Below, one piece after another: positions 31,154 to 39,154 of a DNA stretch of 64,000 nt (positions within the stretch are counted from its first letter, which is position 1; every line of letters starts with the position of its first letter). The notes beneath the pieces are model-generated. The model saw only the letters and a list, made by a program, of their open reading frames with translations. It was not told where the DNA came from and did no database searches. The translations under genes and the position numbers were made by a program. The DNA comes from Arthrobacter sp. QXT-31 (lineage in GTDB: Bacteria > Actinomycetota > Actinomycetes > Actinomycetales > Micrococcaceae), in contig NZ_CP019304.1 in NCBI RefSeq assembly GCF_001969265.1, positions 2,790,001 through 2,854,000 of the forward strand, in the 5' to 3' direction.

Positions 31154-33052
31154 CTAGTGGTGCTTGTCCCCGCTCGGATCAAGCTCACCCTTGGCGCACC
31201 GTTCATCGCATTCGTGCTTGGTCACAAGATCGAACTGGACGCCTCCGTGCTTTTCCACCCCGCTCCGGATGGAGCGCTCGACGACGGATGTAACCAGCCG
31301 GCTCCGCAGTGACAGCGGGTCCCTGCGCAGGTCCCTCGTGAGGGCAAAGCACATCAGGAACATCACGATGACGAAGGGCAGCGCGGACACGATGGTTATC
31401 CGCTGCAGTCCGGAGAGCGCCTCGGCGGGCTTGTCACCGCCGGCGAGCAGCATCACTGCGGCGACGGCGCCGGTGAGGGTGCCCCAGAAGATAACGACGC
31501 CGCGGCGCGGTTCTTCAGCACCGTCGGAGCTGAGCGAACCCATCACGATGGAGGCTGCGTCGGCGCCCGTGACGAAGAAGATGGCCACCAGGACCATCGC
31601 CAGGACGGACACCGCGGCGGCGATGACCGTGGGCAGGGACAGGTTGTGCAGCAGGTCGAACAGGGCACCGTCGAAGGAAATCGAGGGAGTCCCGTCCACG
31701 ATCGTGGCCAGGCCGTCGCCGGCATCCGGGGTGGCATCTGCCGCGGACTGGATGTTGACGGCAGCACCGCCGAAGACGCCGAACCAGATCACGCTGACGA
31801 TGCTGGGGACCAGCAGGACGCCGGTGACGAACTGGCGGATGGTGCGGCCGCGGCTGATGCGGGCGATGAACAGGCCTACGAAGGGGGTCCAGGAAACCCA
31901 CCAGGCCCAGTAGAAGATGGTCCAGCCGGACATCCACGTGCGCAAGGCGTCGTCGCCGACGGCCTCGGTCCGGGAAGCCATCTCGGCCAGGTCCCGAGCA
32001 TAGTCGCCGACTGCAGCCGGGATCAGGTTCAGGATGAAGAGCGTTGGCCCGGCAACGAACACGATAACTGCCAGGACTGCAGCCAGGACCATGTTGATGT
32101 TGGACAGCCACTGGATGCCGCGGCTGATTCCGGAGACCGCCGAGGCCACGAAGCAGGCTGTGAGCACGGCAACGATCACCACGAGCACGGGGGTGGCGAG
32201 CTGGCCGCCGATCCAGCCGTTGGAGGCCATGCCGCTGCCGATCTGCAGGGCTCCGAGTCCGAGCGATGCTGCCGTTCCGAACAGCGTGGCGAAGATGGCC
32301 AGCATGTTGATGAGCTTGCCGAGGGGGCCGTCCACGCGCTTGATGCCGAACAGGGACGTGAAGATGCTGGAAACGAGCTGCTTCCGGCCCAGTCGGTAGG
32401 TGCCGTAGGCCATGGCAACGCCCACCACCGCATACATGGCCCACGGGTGCAGGGTCCAGTGGAAGATTGAGGTTGCCATTGCAGTCTGGATGGCCGCGGG
32501 AGTCTGGCCGTCAACCGTGCCCGGCGGCGGGGAGATGTAGTGGTAAAGCGGTTCGGCCACGCCGTAGAACATCAGGCCGATGCCCATGCCTGCGGCGAAC
32601 ATCATGGAGACCCACGAGACCATGGAGTACTCGGGCTTTTCCGCGTCTTTGCCCAGCGGAATGTTTCCGAAGCGGCTCAGCGCCAGCCACAGCACGTAGA
32701 CCACGAACAGGGAGGAGAGGGCGACGAACAGCCAGCCGGTGTTTTTCATGACCCAGTCCAGGACCACCTGGGACGTGGAGGCCAGGTTCTCCCTGCCGGC
32801 AAATCCCCAGATAACAAAGGCGAGCGTGAGCAGTCCGGCGACGCCGAAGACTACCTTGTCGATGCCTCCCTTGCGGAACAGCTGGCTGCTGCGGCGTGCT
32901 TCTTCATGCTCTGATTCGGTTTCCCGGAGGGCCTGAAGGATTTGCAGGTCTTCCTGGGGAGGAACAGGTTCCCGTTCCAAGGTCGGTTCCACCCCCGAGG
33001 CCCGACCGTCTTCACTGCTTTCATCGATAGTGACGTCACTATTGATTGTCAT
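31154..33052 (-). CDS. BCCT-family betaine/choline/carnitine transporter (second copy)
   Basis: 632 residues, roughly four in five residues the same as the copy at 7918 by eye across the membrane part. Same landmarks: GMGIGLMFYGVAEPLYHY, GWTIFYWAWWVSWTPF, ARISRGRTIRQF. The N-terminus differs (MTINSDVTIDESSED) and resembles that of the ProP-like gene. The cytosolic tail again carries a Cys/His group (KHECDERC ... DKHH). It stands alone on the minus strand behind promoter module D, with a decayed ferredoxin remnant between promoter and start. Likely imports betaine or a relative. Confidence 0.93.
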   Translation of the reverse strand: MTINSDVTIDESSEDGRASGVEPTLEREPVPPQEDLQILQALRETESEHEEARRSSQLFRKGGIDKVVFGVAGLLTLAFVIWGFAGRENLASTSQVVLDWVMKNTGWLFVALSSLFVVYVLWLALSRFGNIPLGKDAEKPEYSMVSWVSMMFAAGMGIGLMFYGVAEPLYHYISPPPGTVDGQTPAAIQTAMATSIFHWTLHPWAMYAVVGVAMAYGTYRLGRKQLVSSIFTSLFGIKRVDGPLGKLINMLAIFATLFGTAASLGLGALQIGSGMASNGWIGGQLATPVLVVIVAVLTACFVASAVSGISRGIQWLSNINMVLAAVLAVIVFVAGPTLFILNLIPAAVGDYARDLAEMASRTEAVGDDALRTWMSGWTIFYWAWWVSWTPFVGLFIARISRGRTIRQFVTGVLLVPSIVSVIWFGVFGGAAVNIQSAADATPDAGDGLATIVDGTPSISFDGALFDLLHNLSLPTVIAAAVSVLAMVLVAIFFVTGADAASIVMGSLSSDGAEEPRRGVVIFWGTLTGAVAAVMLLAGGDKPAEALSGLQRITIVSALPFVIVMFLMCFALTRDLRRDPLSLRSRLVTSVVERSIRSGVEKHGGVQFDLVTKHECDERCAKGELDPSGDKHH

Positions 33053-33109
33053 AAGGGGTTTCCTTATCTGGATTTGGGGCGGCTCAGCTGCTGCCGGCTG
33101 TTACGCCGG

Positions 33110-33200
33110 CGGCAGGTTGGCTCATCCTCGGATTCGATTGTCGCCATCGACAATCTTGGTTACGTGTATGCGGAGCGGCAGTTCCGTCGGGGGAGGAGCG
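33110..33200 (-). pseudogene. Decayed Rieske ferredoxin 3' half
   Basis: DNA here aligns with 9870-9960 of the intact ferredoxin gene, e.g. GGCTCATCCTCGGATTCGAT against GGCTCGTCCTCGGACTCGAT, then GCCATCGACAATCTTGG against GCCGTCAACAACCTGGA, with a ~9-bp deletion. The Rieske ligand region is gone. It lies between module D and the BCCT start, where the ferredoxin gene would stand in the intact cluster. The gap 33053-33394 otherwise holds only modules D and E. Confidence 0.75.
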
Positions 33201-33251
33201 ACGGATCCTCTTATTTAACCGTTCCGCGATAATCAACGCGTTTCGTCCACA

Positions 33252-33286
33252 GCAACAGAGTGCTTTACGTCACAACGCTATGTCAA
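33252..33286 (-). promoter_or_regulatory. Promoter module D, leftward (second BCCT)
   Basis: Minus strand TTGACA (33286-33281), 18 bp, CACTCTGTTGC (33262-33252); the final CATAT is changed. Mirror partner of module E, as A is of B. Confidence 0.6.
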
Positions 33287-33312
33287 GACCCTGCTGTTGC
33301 TCCCGTCACTTA

Positions 33313-33350
33313 TTGACACTACATATGAGATGGGCCACGCTGTTGCATAT
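33313..33350 (+). promoter_or_regulatory. Promoter module E, rightward (second ferredoxin reductase)
   Basis: TTGACA (33313-33318), 17 bp, CACGCTGTTGCATAT (33336-33350), one mismatch to the common box, 44 bp before the reductase ATG. Confidence 0.6.
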
Positions 33351-33394
33351 CGTGACTTTCGTTGCGCATCAAGCAATTAAGGAAGAAGTGATTT

Positions 33395-34600
33395 ATGCAG
33401 ACGCTTGCGGTTGTGGGAGCCTCGCTGGCCGGTCTTTCGGCGGCCAGGGCGGCCCGCGCTCAAGGCTTCTCCGGACGGCTGGTCATCATTGGCGATGAGC
33501 ATCACCGTCCCTACGACAGGCCCCCGCTCTCCAAGGATTTCCTGCTCGGCACCATTACGGCAGAGGACCTGTTCCTTGAGACCGATGATGACGGATTGCA
33601 CGCGGAGTGGATTCTGGGCGGCGGTGCCGTTGGACTGGATGCAGCCGAGCGGACCATCCGCCTGCACGACGGCGGCACCGTCACTGCCGACGGCATCGTC
33701 ATAGCCACCGGTGCACGCGCGCGCCAGATCCCCGCCCTCGCCGGCCTGGAGAATGTCTCCTACCTGCGGACCATGGCCGATGCCCAGGCGCTGACGCCCA
33801 GGTTGGTGGCCGGTGGCCGCATGATCGTGATCGGTGCCGGCTTCATCGGCGCCGAGGTTGCCTCCTCCGCCGCCTCACGGGGGATGGAGGTGACCATGAT
33901 CAACAACGGCCCGGTCCCGTTCACTGCGCAGCTCGGCGAGGACATGGGTTCCGTGGTGGCCAGGCTCCATGCGGCCAACGGGGTGAACCTGGTCTGTGGC
34001 ACCGGCATCGAGGAGTTCCACCGCGCGGGCAACAGCGTGACGGGGCTCCGTTTGGCGGACGGCCGGGAGCTCGCCGCCGACGTTGTGGTGGTGGGCATCG
34101 GTGCGGAGCCGAATGTTGAATGGCTCGCCGGTTCCGGCGTGGAGGTCGACGGCGGTGTGCTGTGCGATGCGATGGGACGCACCAATGTTCCGGGCATCGT
34201 CGCCGTGGGCGACTGCGCCGCCTGGTTCGACGCCGCTGTTGACAGGCACCGCCGGGTGGAGCACTGGACCGGCGCCCTGGAGCGGGCCGCCCTGGCGGTG
34301 CAGGCCCTGCTCGACGACGACGCCCCGGCTCAGCCGCTGAAGCCGCCGTACTTCTGGTCGGACCAGCACGGCGTGAAGATCCAGTTCGCCGGCCACTCCG
34401 CCGGCTACGACCGCCTGGAGATTGAGGCGGGCGATCCGCAGGAGCACAATTTCCTCGCCATCTACTACCGCGAAGACGTTCCCGTCGCGGTCCTGGGCAT
34501 GAACCAGCCACGGCTGTTCACGAAGTGGCGCAGGAGCCTGGCCGTTCCGGCGCCGCGGGCGGACACGCCGCAGGGCCTGGCGGCGGCAACCAAACCGTAG
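33395..34600 (+). CDS. NAD(P)H:ferredoxin reductase (second copy)
   Basis: 401 residues, paralogue of the reductase at 10433. FAD motif VVGASLAGLSAARAA, DRPPLSKDFLL, NAD motif VIGAGFIGAEVASSA, and GIVAVGDCAAWF. The N-terminal half differs at many codons from copy 1, but about 34080-34430 is nearly identical at DNA level, which suggests recent gene conversion. No oxygenase or intact ferredoxin accompanies it, so it may serve the cluster-1 oxygenase or another. ATG at 33395 with AAGGAAGAAG upstream; IclR paralogue 2 lies convergently downstream. Confidence 0.9.
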   Translation: MQTLAVVGASLAGLSAARAARAQGFSGRLVIIGDEHHRPYDRPPLSKDFLLGTITAEDLFLETDDDGLHAEWILGGGAVGLDAAERTIRLHDGGTVTADGIVIATGARARQIPALAGLENVSYLRTMADAQALTPRLVAGGRMIVIGAGFIGAEVASSAASRGMEVTMINNGPVPFTAQLGEDMGSVVARLHAANGVNLVCGTGIEEFHRAGNSVTGLRLADGRELAADVVVVGIGAEPNVEWLAGSGVEVDGGVLCDAMGRTNVPGIVAVGDCAAWFDAAVDRHRRVEHWTGALERAALAVQALLDDDAPAQPLKPPYFWSDQHGVKIQFAGHSAGYDRLEIEAGDPQEHNFLAIYYREDVPVAVLGMNQPRLFTKWRRSLAVPAPRADTPQGLAAATKP

Positions 34601-34642
34601 CCGCCTTCCTGCTGATTGAGCAGCAACTGCTGGTTGACCTGT

Positions 34643-34693
34643 AACCGCTGGTTGAGCCTGTCGAAACCCCGACAAGCTCAACCAGCGGTTTTT
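34643..34693. terminator. Bidirectional hairpin terminator
   Basis: AACCGCTGGTTGAGC...TGTCG / CGACA...GCTCAACCAGCGGTT followed by TTTT, between the convergent reductase 2 and IclR 2 genes; its edge touches the IclR stop. Confidence 0.8.
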
Positions 34694-35501
34694 AACGCCG
34701 GGTGTAGCCCATGTTCGAACTGATCTTCATGCCGGCCTGGCTCAGGCCATCGATCAGGCCGGGTGTTTTCTCCGGGTCAAAGCGGAAGGCCGGGCCGGAG
34801 ATGCTGACCGCGCCGATCACGGTTCCCAGGTGGTTGTAGACCGGCACCGCCATGGAGTTCAGCCCAATTTCAAACTCTTCAAGGACCACTGCGTAACCGT
34901 CGTGGGCGACGTCGATAAGCTGCTTTTCGAGCTTGTCGCGGTCGGTGATGGTCCGCTGGGTCCGGGCCGGAAGCCCTGTCTCCTCCAGGATGCGTTCCCG
35001 TTCATCTGCCGCCAGCGCTGCCAGCAGAACCTTCCCGCTCGACGTCGCGTGCAAGGGCGTCAGGCTGCCCACCCAGTCGTAGGTGGCCAGGGTTGACGGC
35101 CCCATGGCCTGGTCCACGTTGACGGCGTAGTTGGAGCGGAGAACGGCGAGGTTGACGGTTTCCTTGAACTCCTCCGCCAGGCTTTCGAGCACAGGGCGCG
35201 CCTCCCGGACCAGGCTCAGCCGGCCGGGAATGGAACTGGCCAGGCGAAGGATGCCAAAGCCGAGCTGGTATTTTCCCCGTTCGCTGTTCTGGTGAACAAT
35301 CTCCCTGGTCACCAGGGAACCGAGCAGCCTGGATACGGTGGATTTGTGGATTCCCATTTCCTCGGCGATTTCGCTCACGCCTGCATCGCCGTCGCGGGCC
35401 AGGATCTCCAGGACAGCGAGGGCTCGATCGACGGACTGGACGCCGCCCTGCTGGCTGCCTTCACCGTCGGCATCGGATTCAAGGACAATGTTCGAAGCCA
35501 T
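34692..35501 (-). CDS. IclR-family regulator (paralogue 2)
   Basis: 269 residues. HTH GVSEIAEEMGIHKSTVSRLLGSL and effector domain LHATSSGKVLLAALAADE, SISGPAFRFDPEKTPG. Nearly the same protein as paralogue 1 (13030), differing mainly at the N-terminus and in scattered effector-domain residues, so both may recognise the same DNA box with different or overlapping ligands. Sits convergent to reductase 2, the same position paralogue 1 has relative to the oxygenase. Confidence 0.93.
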   Translation of the reverse strand: MASNIVLESDADGEGSQQGGVQSVDRALAVLEILARDGDAGVSEIAEEMGIHKSTVSRLLGSLVTREIVHQNSERGKYQLGFGILRLASSIPGRLSLVREARPVLESLAEEFKETVNLAVLRSNYAVNVDQAMGPSTLATYDWVGSLTPLHATSSGKVLLAALAADERERILEETGLPARTQRTITDRDKLEKQLIDVAHDGYAVVLEEFEIGLNSMAVPVYNHLGTVIGAVSISGPAFRFDPEKTPGLIDGLSQAGMKISSNMGYTRR

Positions 35502-35669
35502 GACCCATACTCTCAGTTAGTTTCTTCGGCTGCTTTGCCGGGAATGGATCGGCCCCGTGGCCGATCCCACACTCCTGATCCTACGGGGAAAGTGTGACTT
35601 AGCTGACATTACGTTAAGCCGATTACCGACGTCGTGCATTCCGGTTCCTGGATCCAACGGCCGGCCGGC

Positions 35670-36242
35670 TCAGCGGAGACCAAGGCGCATGAGCACCCGC
35701 GGGAAGCCGTTGAGGACGGAATCGGTATCGGCGGCCTTGGTGAAGCCTGCCGCCTCAAAGAGCCTGCGGGTGCCGACGTAGGCCATGGTCAGGTCCACCT
35801 TCCTGCCCTGGTTGTCCACCGGATAGCCCTCAATGGCGGGCGCGCCGTAGGAGCGCGCAAAGTCGACGGCGCCCTGCAGCAGCCGGTGGGAAATTCCCCG
35901 GCCCCGGTACCCCGGGCGGACCCGGATGCACCACACGGACCACACCTCCAGATCGTCCACGTGGGGGATCCGGCGGTTGCGGGCGAAGCTGGTATCGGCG
36001 CGCGGATGGACACCCGCCCACCCGACTGGTTCCCCGCCGTCGTACGCCAGCACGCCGGGCGGCGGATCCTGCGTCAGCAGATCCCGGACCAGGTCCCCGC
36101 GGGCAGTGCCCCGCAGCTCCAGGTTCTGTTTGGAGGGGATGCGGTAGCTCAGGCACCAGCAGACGGTCGCGTCAGGCCGTTTGGGCCCCACCACCGCTTT
36201 CACGTCCTCAAACTGCGTCGCGGGACGGACTTCGATCGCCAT
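35670..36242 (-). CDS. GNAT-family N-acetyltransferase
   Basis: 190 residues. The acetyl-CoA motif is RPGYRGRGISHRLLQGAV (about 115-132), preceded by the beta-strand WSVWCIRV. C-terminal YVGTRRLFEAAGFTKA is the usual GNAT end. Its N-terminal part has a CWCLSYR cysteine pair. Substrate unknown; no operon partner. Confidence 0.85.
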   Translation of the reverse strand: MAIEVRPATQFEDVKAVVGPKRPDATVCWCLSYRIPSKQNLELRGTARGDLVRDLLTQDPPPGVLAYDGGEPVGWAGVHPRADTSFARNRRIPHVDDLEVWSVWCIRVRPGYRGRGISHRLLQGAVDFARSYGAPAIEGYPVDNQGRKVDLTMAYVGTRRLFEAAGFTKAADTDSVLNGFPRVLMRLGLR

Positions 36243-36283
36243 GCCGCCACCCTGTCACCGGTTTCGGGCGGGGGCAAGGGCCG

Positions 36284-37648
36284 CTAGTGCAGCCCGCTGC
36301 TGTGCGCCATCGCGATGGCCTCGGTGCGCGACGTGGCGCCGAGCTTGCGGTAGATGTTGCGGAGATGGAACTTCACGGTGTTCTCGCTCAGGTGCAGCTT
36401 CGCGGCAATCGTCCGGTTCCGCTGCCCGGCGGCGAGCTGTTGGAGCACCTCCAGTTCCCGCTCGCCCAGGTCCCAGGCGGCGGCGTCGGGCAGTTTGCGC
36501 CCCGGCGGGTCCAGCGGCAGGGTGACGGCGATGTCGGCGCCCCAGCCCTGCATCAGGTCCATCGTCATGCGCCCGTCCAGGACCTCCACCCGTTGCGCCA
36601 GCCGGGCGATGCTGGGGGCATCGGTGGAAAGATTGCCCATGCCGTCGTCGCGGACGTTGATGAGGAGGTTCTCGCCGTCGCAGTCCCACTGGGTGCGGAT
36701 GCGCCGTACTTCCGGCTGTTCAACCATGGCGAGCACCAGGCCGCGGACGATGGCCCGGGCAGCATGTGCCACTTCCCCGGGAAGTGCCCGGCCGTTGACC
36801 GGCGGCTCGATGAACTGGACATCGATGCCGCTGAAGTGCGTGAGCGGGCGGAGATCCTCGCGGAGGCGCTGGAAGGCCGTGGCAACAGGCTCTTCGACAA
36901 GTTCGGTGGTCCGGTCGTTGAGCGTGCGCAGTTCCACCAGGGCCTTGGCGGCGACGTCGGTGGCGGACTTCCGCGCCGCGTCGTCGGCCAGCGCGGGGGA
37001 GCGCAGTGCGGCCAGCAGGGTCTCCAGCGTCGTTGAGTGCCGGTCCACCAGCTCCGCCGTCACCCTGACCCGTTCGGCGGACGCCGCCCGGGACTCGATG
37101 AGGTACGACGGCGGTGCATCCGCCACCTTTTCCCGGATACGCTCCGCCGCGAGGTTCCACAGGTAGCGGACCAGCCACGGCACGTCTTGTCCCGTCAGGT
37201 CCGCAAGTTGTCCGGGTACGTCTTGTCCGGGTGCGTCCTGTCCGGGTGCGTCCTGTCCCGCCGCCGGCCGCGGATCGACCAGAACCAGCAACGCATTCGT
37301 CGGTGAGGGGAGGGCAAGGACCGGGTGCTCCTGCCCGCCGATAGGTGCCCGGCCCTGCCAGGTTTCATGCCCGTCCAGGAACGATCTGACGGCGTCCAGC
37401 TCCGCAATGGAAACCTGGCTGATGACGGACTCCGCGCCGGACTTCTTCTGCGGCCGGCCTGTGCAATCCTCGGTAAAAATCACCATGGCGGTACTGTCCA
37501 GGTACGGCCGGGTGGCCTGGTGCAGCCGCTGGGCAATCTCGGTGAGCGGAGCCGTGGACAGTTGCGCGATGGCCTCCAGCAGCGGACCTGCGCTCTCCGG
37601 CATCTCCGGCACGGGGAAAGGCATGGTGGCTTGGGGAGTGGCGGGCAC
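36284..37648 (-). CDS. HATPase-like/LuxR-HTH regulator divergent from hxlA
   Basis: 454 residues. N-terminal ~150: sensor-like region with FTEDCTGRPQKKSG. Then a helical stretch (VRVTAELVDRHSTTLETLLAAL) and a degenerate HATPase region with NLLINVRDDGMGN. The C-terminal LuxR helix-turn-helix is GERELEVLQQLAAGQ ... SENTVKFHLRNIYRKLG. No receiver or clear phosphoacceptor His, so one-component. A GTG at 37648 is preferred: a TACAAT -10 box ends 6 bases before it, implying a leaderless transcript; the longer in-frame start would reach into hxlA's promoter. A short GQDAPGQDAPGQD repeat lies near residues 140-155. Likely controls hxlA. Confidence 0.75.
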   Translation of the reverse strand: MPATPQATMPFPVPEMPESAGPLLEAIAQLSTAPLTEIAQRLHQATRPYLDSTAMVIFTEDCTGRPQKKSGAESVISQVSIAELDAVRSFLDGHETWQGRAPIGGQEHPVLALPSPTNALLVLVDPRPAAGQDAPGQDAPGQDVPGQLADLTGQDVPWLVRYLWNLAAERIREKVADAPPSYLIESRAASAERVRVTAELVDRHSTTLETLLAALRSPALADDAARKSATDVAAKALVELRTLNDRTTELVEEPVATAFQRLREDLRPLTHFSGIDVQFIEPPVNGRALPGEVAHAARAIVRGLVLAMVEQPEVRRIRTQWDCDGENLLINVRDDGMGNLSTDAPSIARLAQRVEVLDGRMTMDLMQGWGADIAVTLPLDPPGRKLPDAAAWDLGERELEVLQQLAAGQRNRTIAAKLHLSENTVKFHLRNIYRKLGATSRTEAIAMAHSSGLH

Positions 37649-37800
37649 CTGTCCATTGTATCGAAATCCGGCATGGCACCTATCCCTTTGGGTGGGAAAG
37701 ACCGTCCGATAATGTCGTGGCGCCCACCCGCCTGGCATTCGAGGATGGAACCAGGGAGAAACCAATCCTGAAAGATCTCACCAGCAAAGGAATAAACACC

Positions 37801-38424
37801 ATGAAGCTCCAAGTTGCCATCGACCTCCTGACCACCGAAGCTGCCCTCGAGCTGGCCGGCAAGGTTGCCGAGCACGTTGACATCATCGAACTGGGCACCC
37901 CGCTGATCAAGGCCGAAGGCCTCTCGGTCATCACCGCCGTGAAGAACGCCCACCCGGAGAAGATCGTCTTCGCCGACCTGAAGACCATGGACGCCGGTGA
38001 GCTCGAAGCCGACATCGCCTTCAAGGCCGGCGCGGACCTGGTCACCGTTCTCGGCTCCGCCGACGACTCCACCATCGCCGGTGCGGTCAAGGCAGCCCAG
38101 GCCCACAACAAGGGCGTTGTCGTTGACCTCATCGGCATCGAGGACAAGGTCACCCGTGCCAAGGAAGTCCGCGCCCTGGGTGCGAAGTTCGTTGAGATGC
38201 ACGCCGGCCTGGACGAGCAGGCCAAGCCCGGCTTCGACCTGAACGGTCTGCTCCGCGCCGGTGCCGAGGCCCGTGTTCCGTTCTCCGTGGCAGGCGGCGT
38301 GAAGCTGGCCACCATCGGTGACGTCCAGAAGGCCGGCGCCGACGTCGCCGTCGCCGGCGGCGCCATCTACGGTGCCGAGGACCCCGCACAGGCCGCAAAG
38401 GAACTCCGCGCCGCCATCGTCTAG
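37801..38424 (+). CDS. hxlA: 3-Hexulose-6-phosphate synthase
   Basis: Condenses formaldehyde with ribulose-5-phosphate, the entry step of the RuMP pathway. 207 residues, orotidine-decarboxylase fold: LQVAIDLLTTEAALEL, IVFADLKTMDAGELEAD (catalytic Asp-Lys-x-x-Asp), VVVDLIG, KFVEMHAGLDEQ and FSVAGGVKL. ATG at 37801 with AAAGGA upstream. It would trap formaldehyde that escapes the oxygenase and oxidases of this region. The isomerase partner hxlB, usually adjacent, is not in this window. Confidence 0.93.
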   Translation: MKLQVAIDLLTTEAALELAGKVAEHVDIIELGTPLIKAEGLSVITAVKNAHPEKIVFADLKTMDAGELEADIAFKAGADLVTVLGSADDSTIAGAVKAAQAHNKGVVVDLIGIEDKVTRAKEVRALGAKFVEMHAGLDEQAKPGFDLNGLLRAGAEARVPFSVAGGVKLATIGDVQKAGADVAVAGGAIYGAEDPAQAAKELRAAIV

Positions 38425-38477
38425 GGGCCTTTCCGCAACAAAGGGCTCTTCGCAACATGGGGCTGACTTCAGTCCCC

Positions 38478-38522
38478 GCCGCACGGCGGTCCTCACCAAA
38501 AGGTGGGGGCCGCCGTCGGCGT
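38478..38522. terminator. Hairpin terminator after hxlA
   Basis: GCCG..CGGCGG..CACC / GGTG..CCGCCG..CGGC with loop AAAA, followed by GTTTAA. Confidence 0.6.
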
Positions 38523-38568
38523 TTAATGCTGCTGAAGAGCGGGCTGGCGCTGGGTCATCCGGGGCCGG

Positions 38569-38988
38569 CTAGGAGCACGATTCTTCGGCTGAATCCCCGC
38601 CGGTGGCATCGACGCCGGGCAGGGATTTGAGCACCACTTCCACGCCAGCGCTGACGGATGGCTGACGGCTGGCCTGGCCCCACACCCTGGTTTCAGCGGC
38701 TGCCTCCACCCCGACCTCCGCCGACCAGTTCTGCCCTGTCCTGCTCTTGCCGGTCCTGCCGTGGGAACTCCCGTTCCGCTCCGACCAGTCGGCGCGGTGG
38801 ATATGGGTGCTGCGGCGGTGTTCCCCGTGGTCCTGGTGATCCCGGGAAACAGCAGATATGAGGATCACAACCTCCTCCGTCACCTGCTGCTGGCCCTGTC
38901 CCTGTGCGGAGAGAGTTCCGCTGCCTGCCGCGCCCACGAGGATGGCGATGCCGGCCACGGCGGCGGCCCTGCGTGTCAGTATCTTCAT
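38569..38988 (-). CDS. Small secreted protein of unknown function
   Basis: 139 residues from ATG 38988 (MKILTRRAAAVAGIAI), with a clear signal peptide ending near LSAQGQ. GAAGAGG precedes the start. The mature part is polar, His/Arg/Ser-rich in the middle (DHQDHGEHRRSTHIHRADW), then EVGVEAAAETRVWGQ and a lone Cys near the end (ESCS). No family recognised. Codon composition is compatible with coding, but support is mostly the signal peptide. Confidence 0.55.
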   Translation of the reverse strand: MKILTRRAAAVAGIAILVGAAGSGTLSAQGQGQQQVTEEVVILISAVSRDHQDHGEHRRSTHIHRADWSERNGSSHGRTGKSRTGQNWSAEVGVEAAAETRVWGQASRQPSVSAGVEVVLKSLPGVDATGGDSAEESCS

Positions 38989-39154
38989 GTTGGCCTCTTC
39001 CGGACCCGGCGGCCGAGATCTCCAGCGCGGGTGCAGCGGAGAGAAGGCCCTTTCTCGAAAGTTACGCCCGCTTGGCTGCGACAAAAAGCCCGCAGGGCAG
39101 ATTAAGAGGGAATTCCCAGCTTCACAGGTTGCGGGCATCCAGGGTCCGCGTGCT

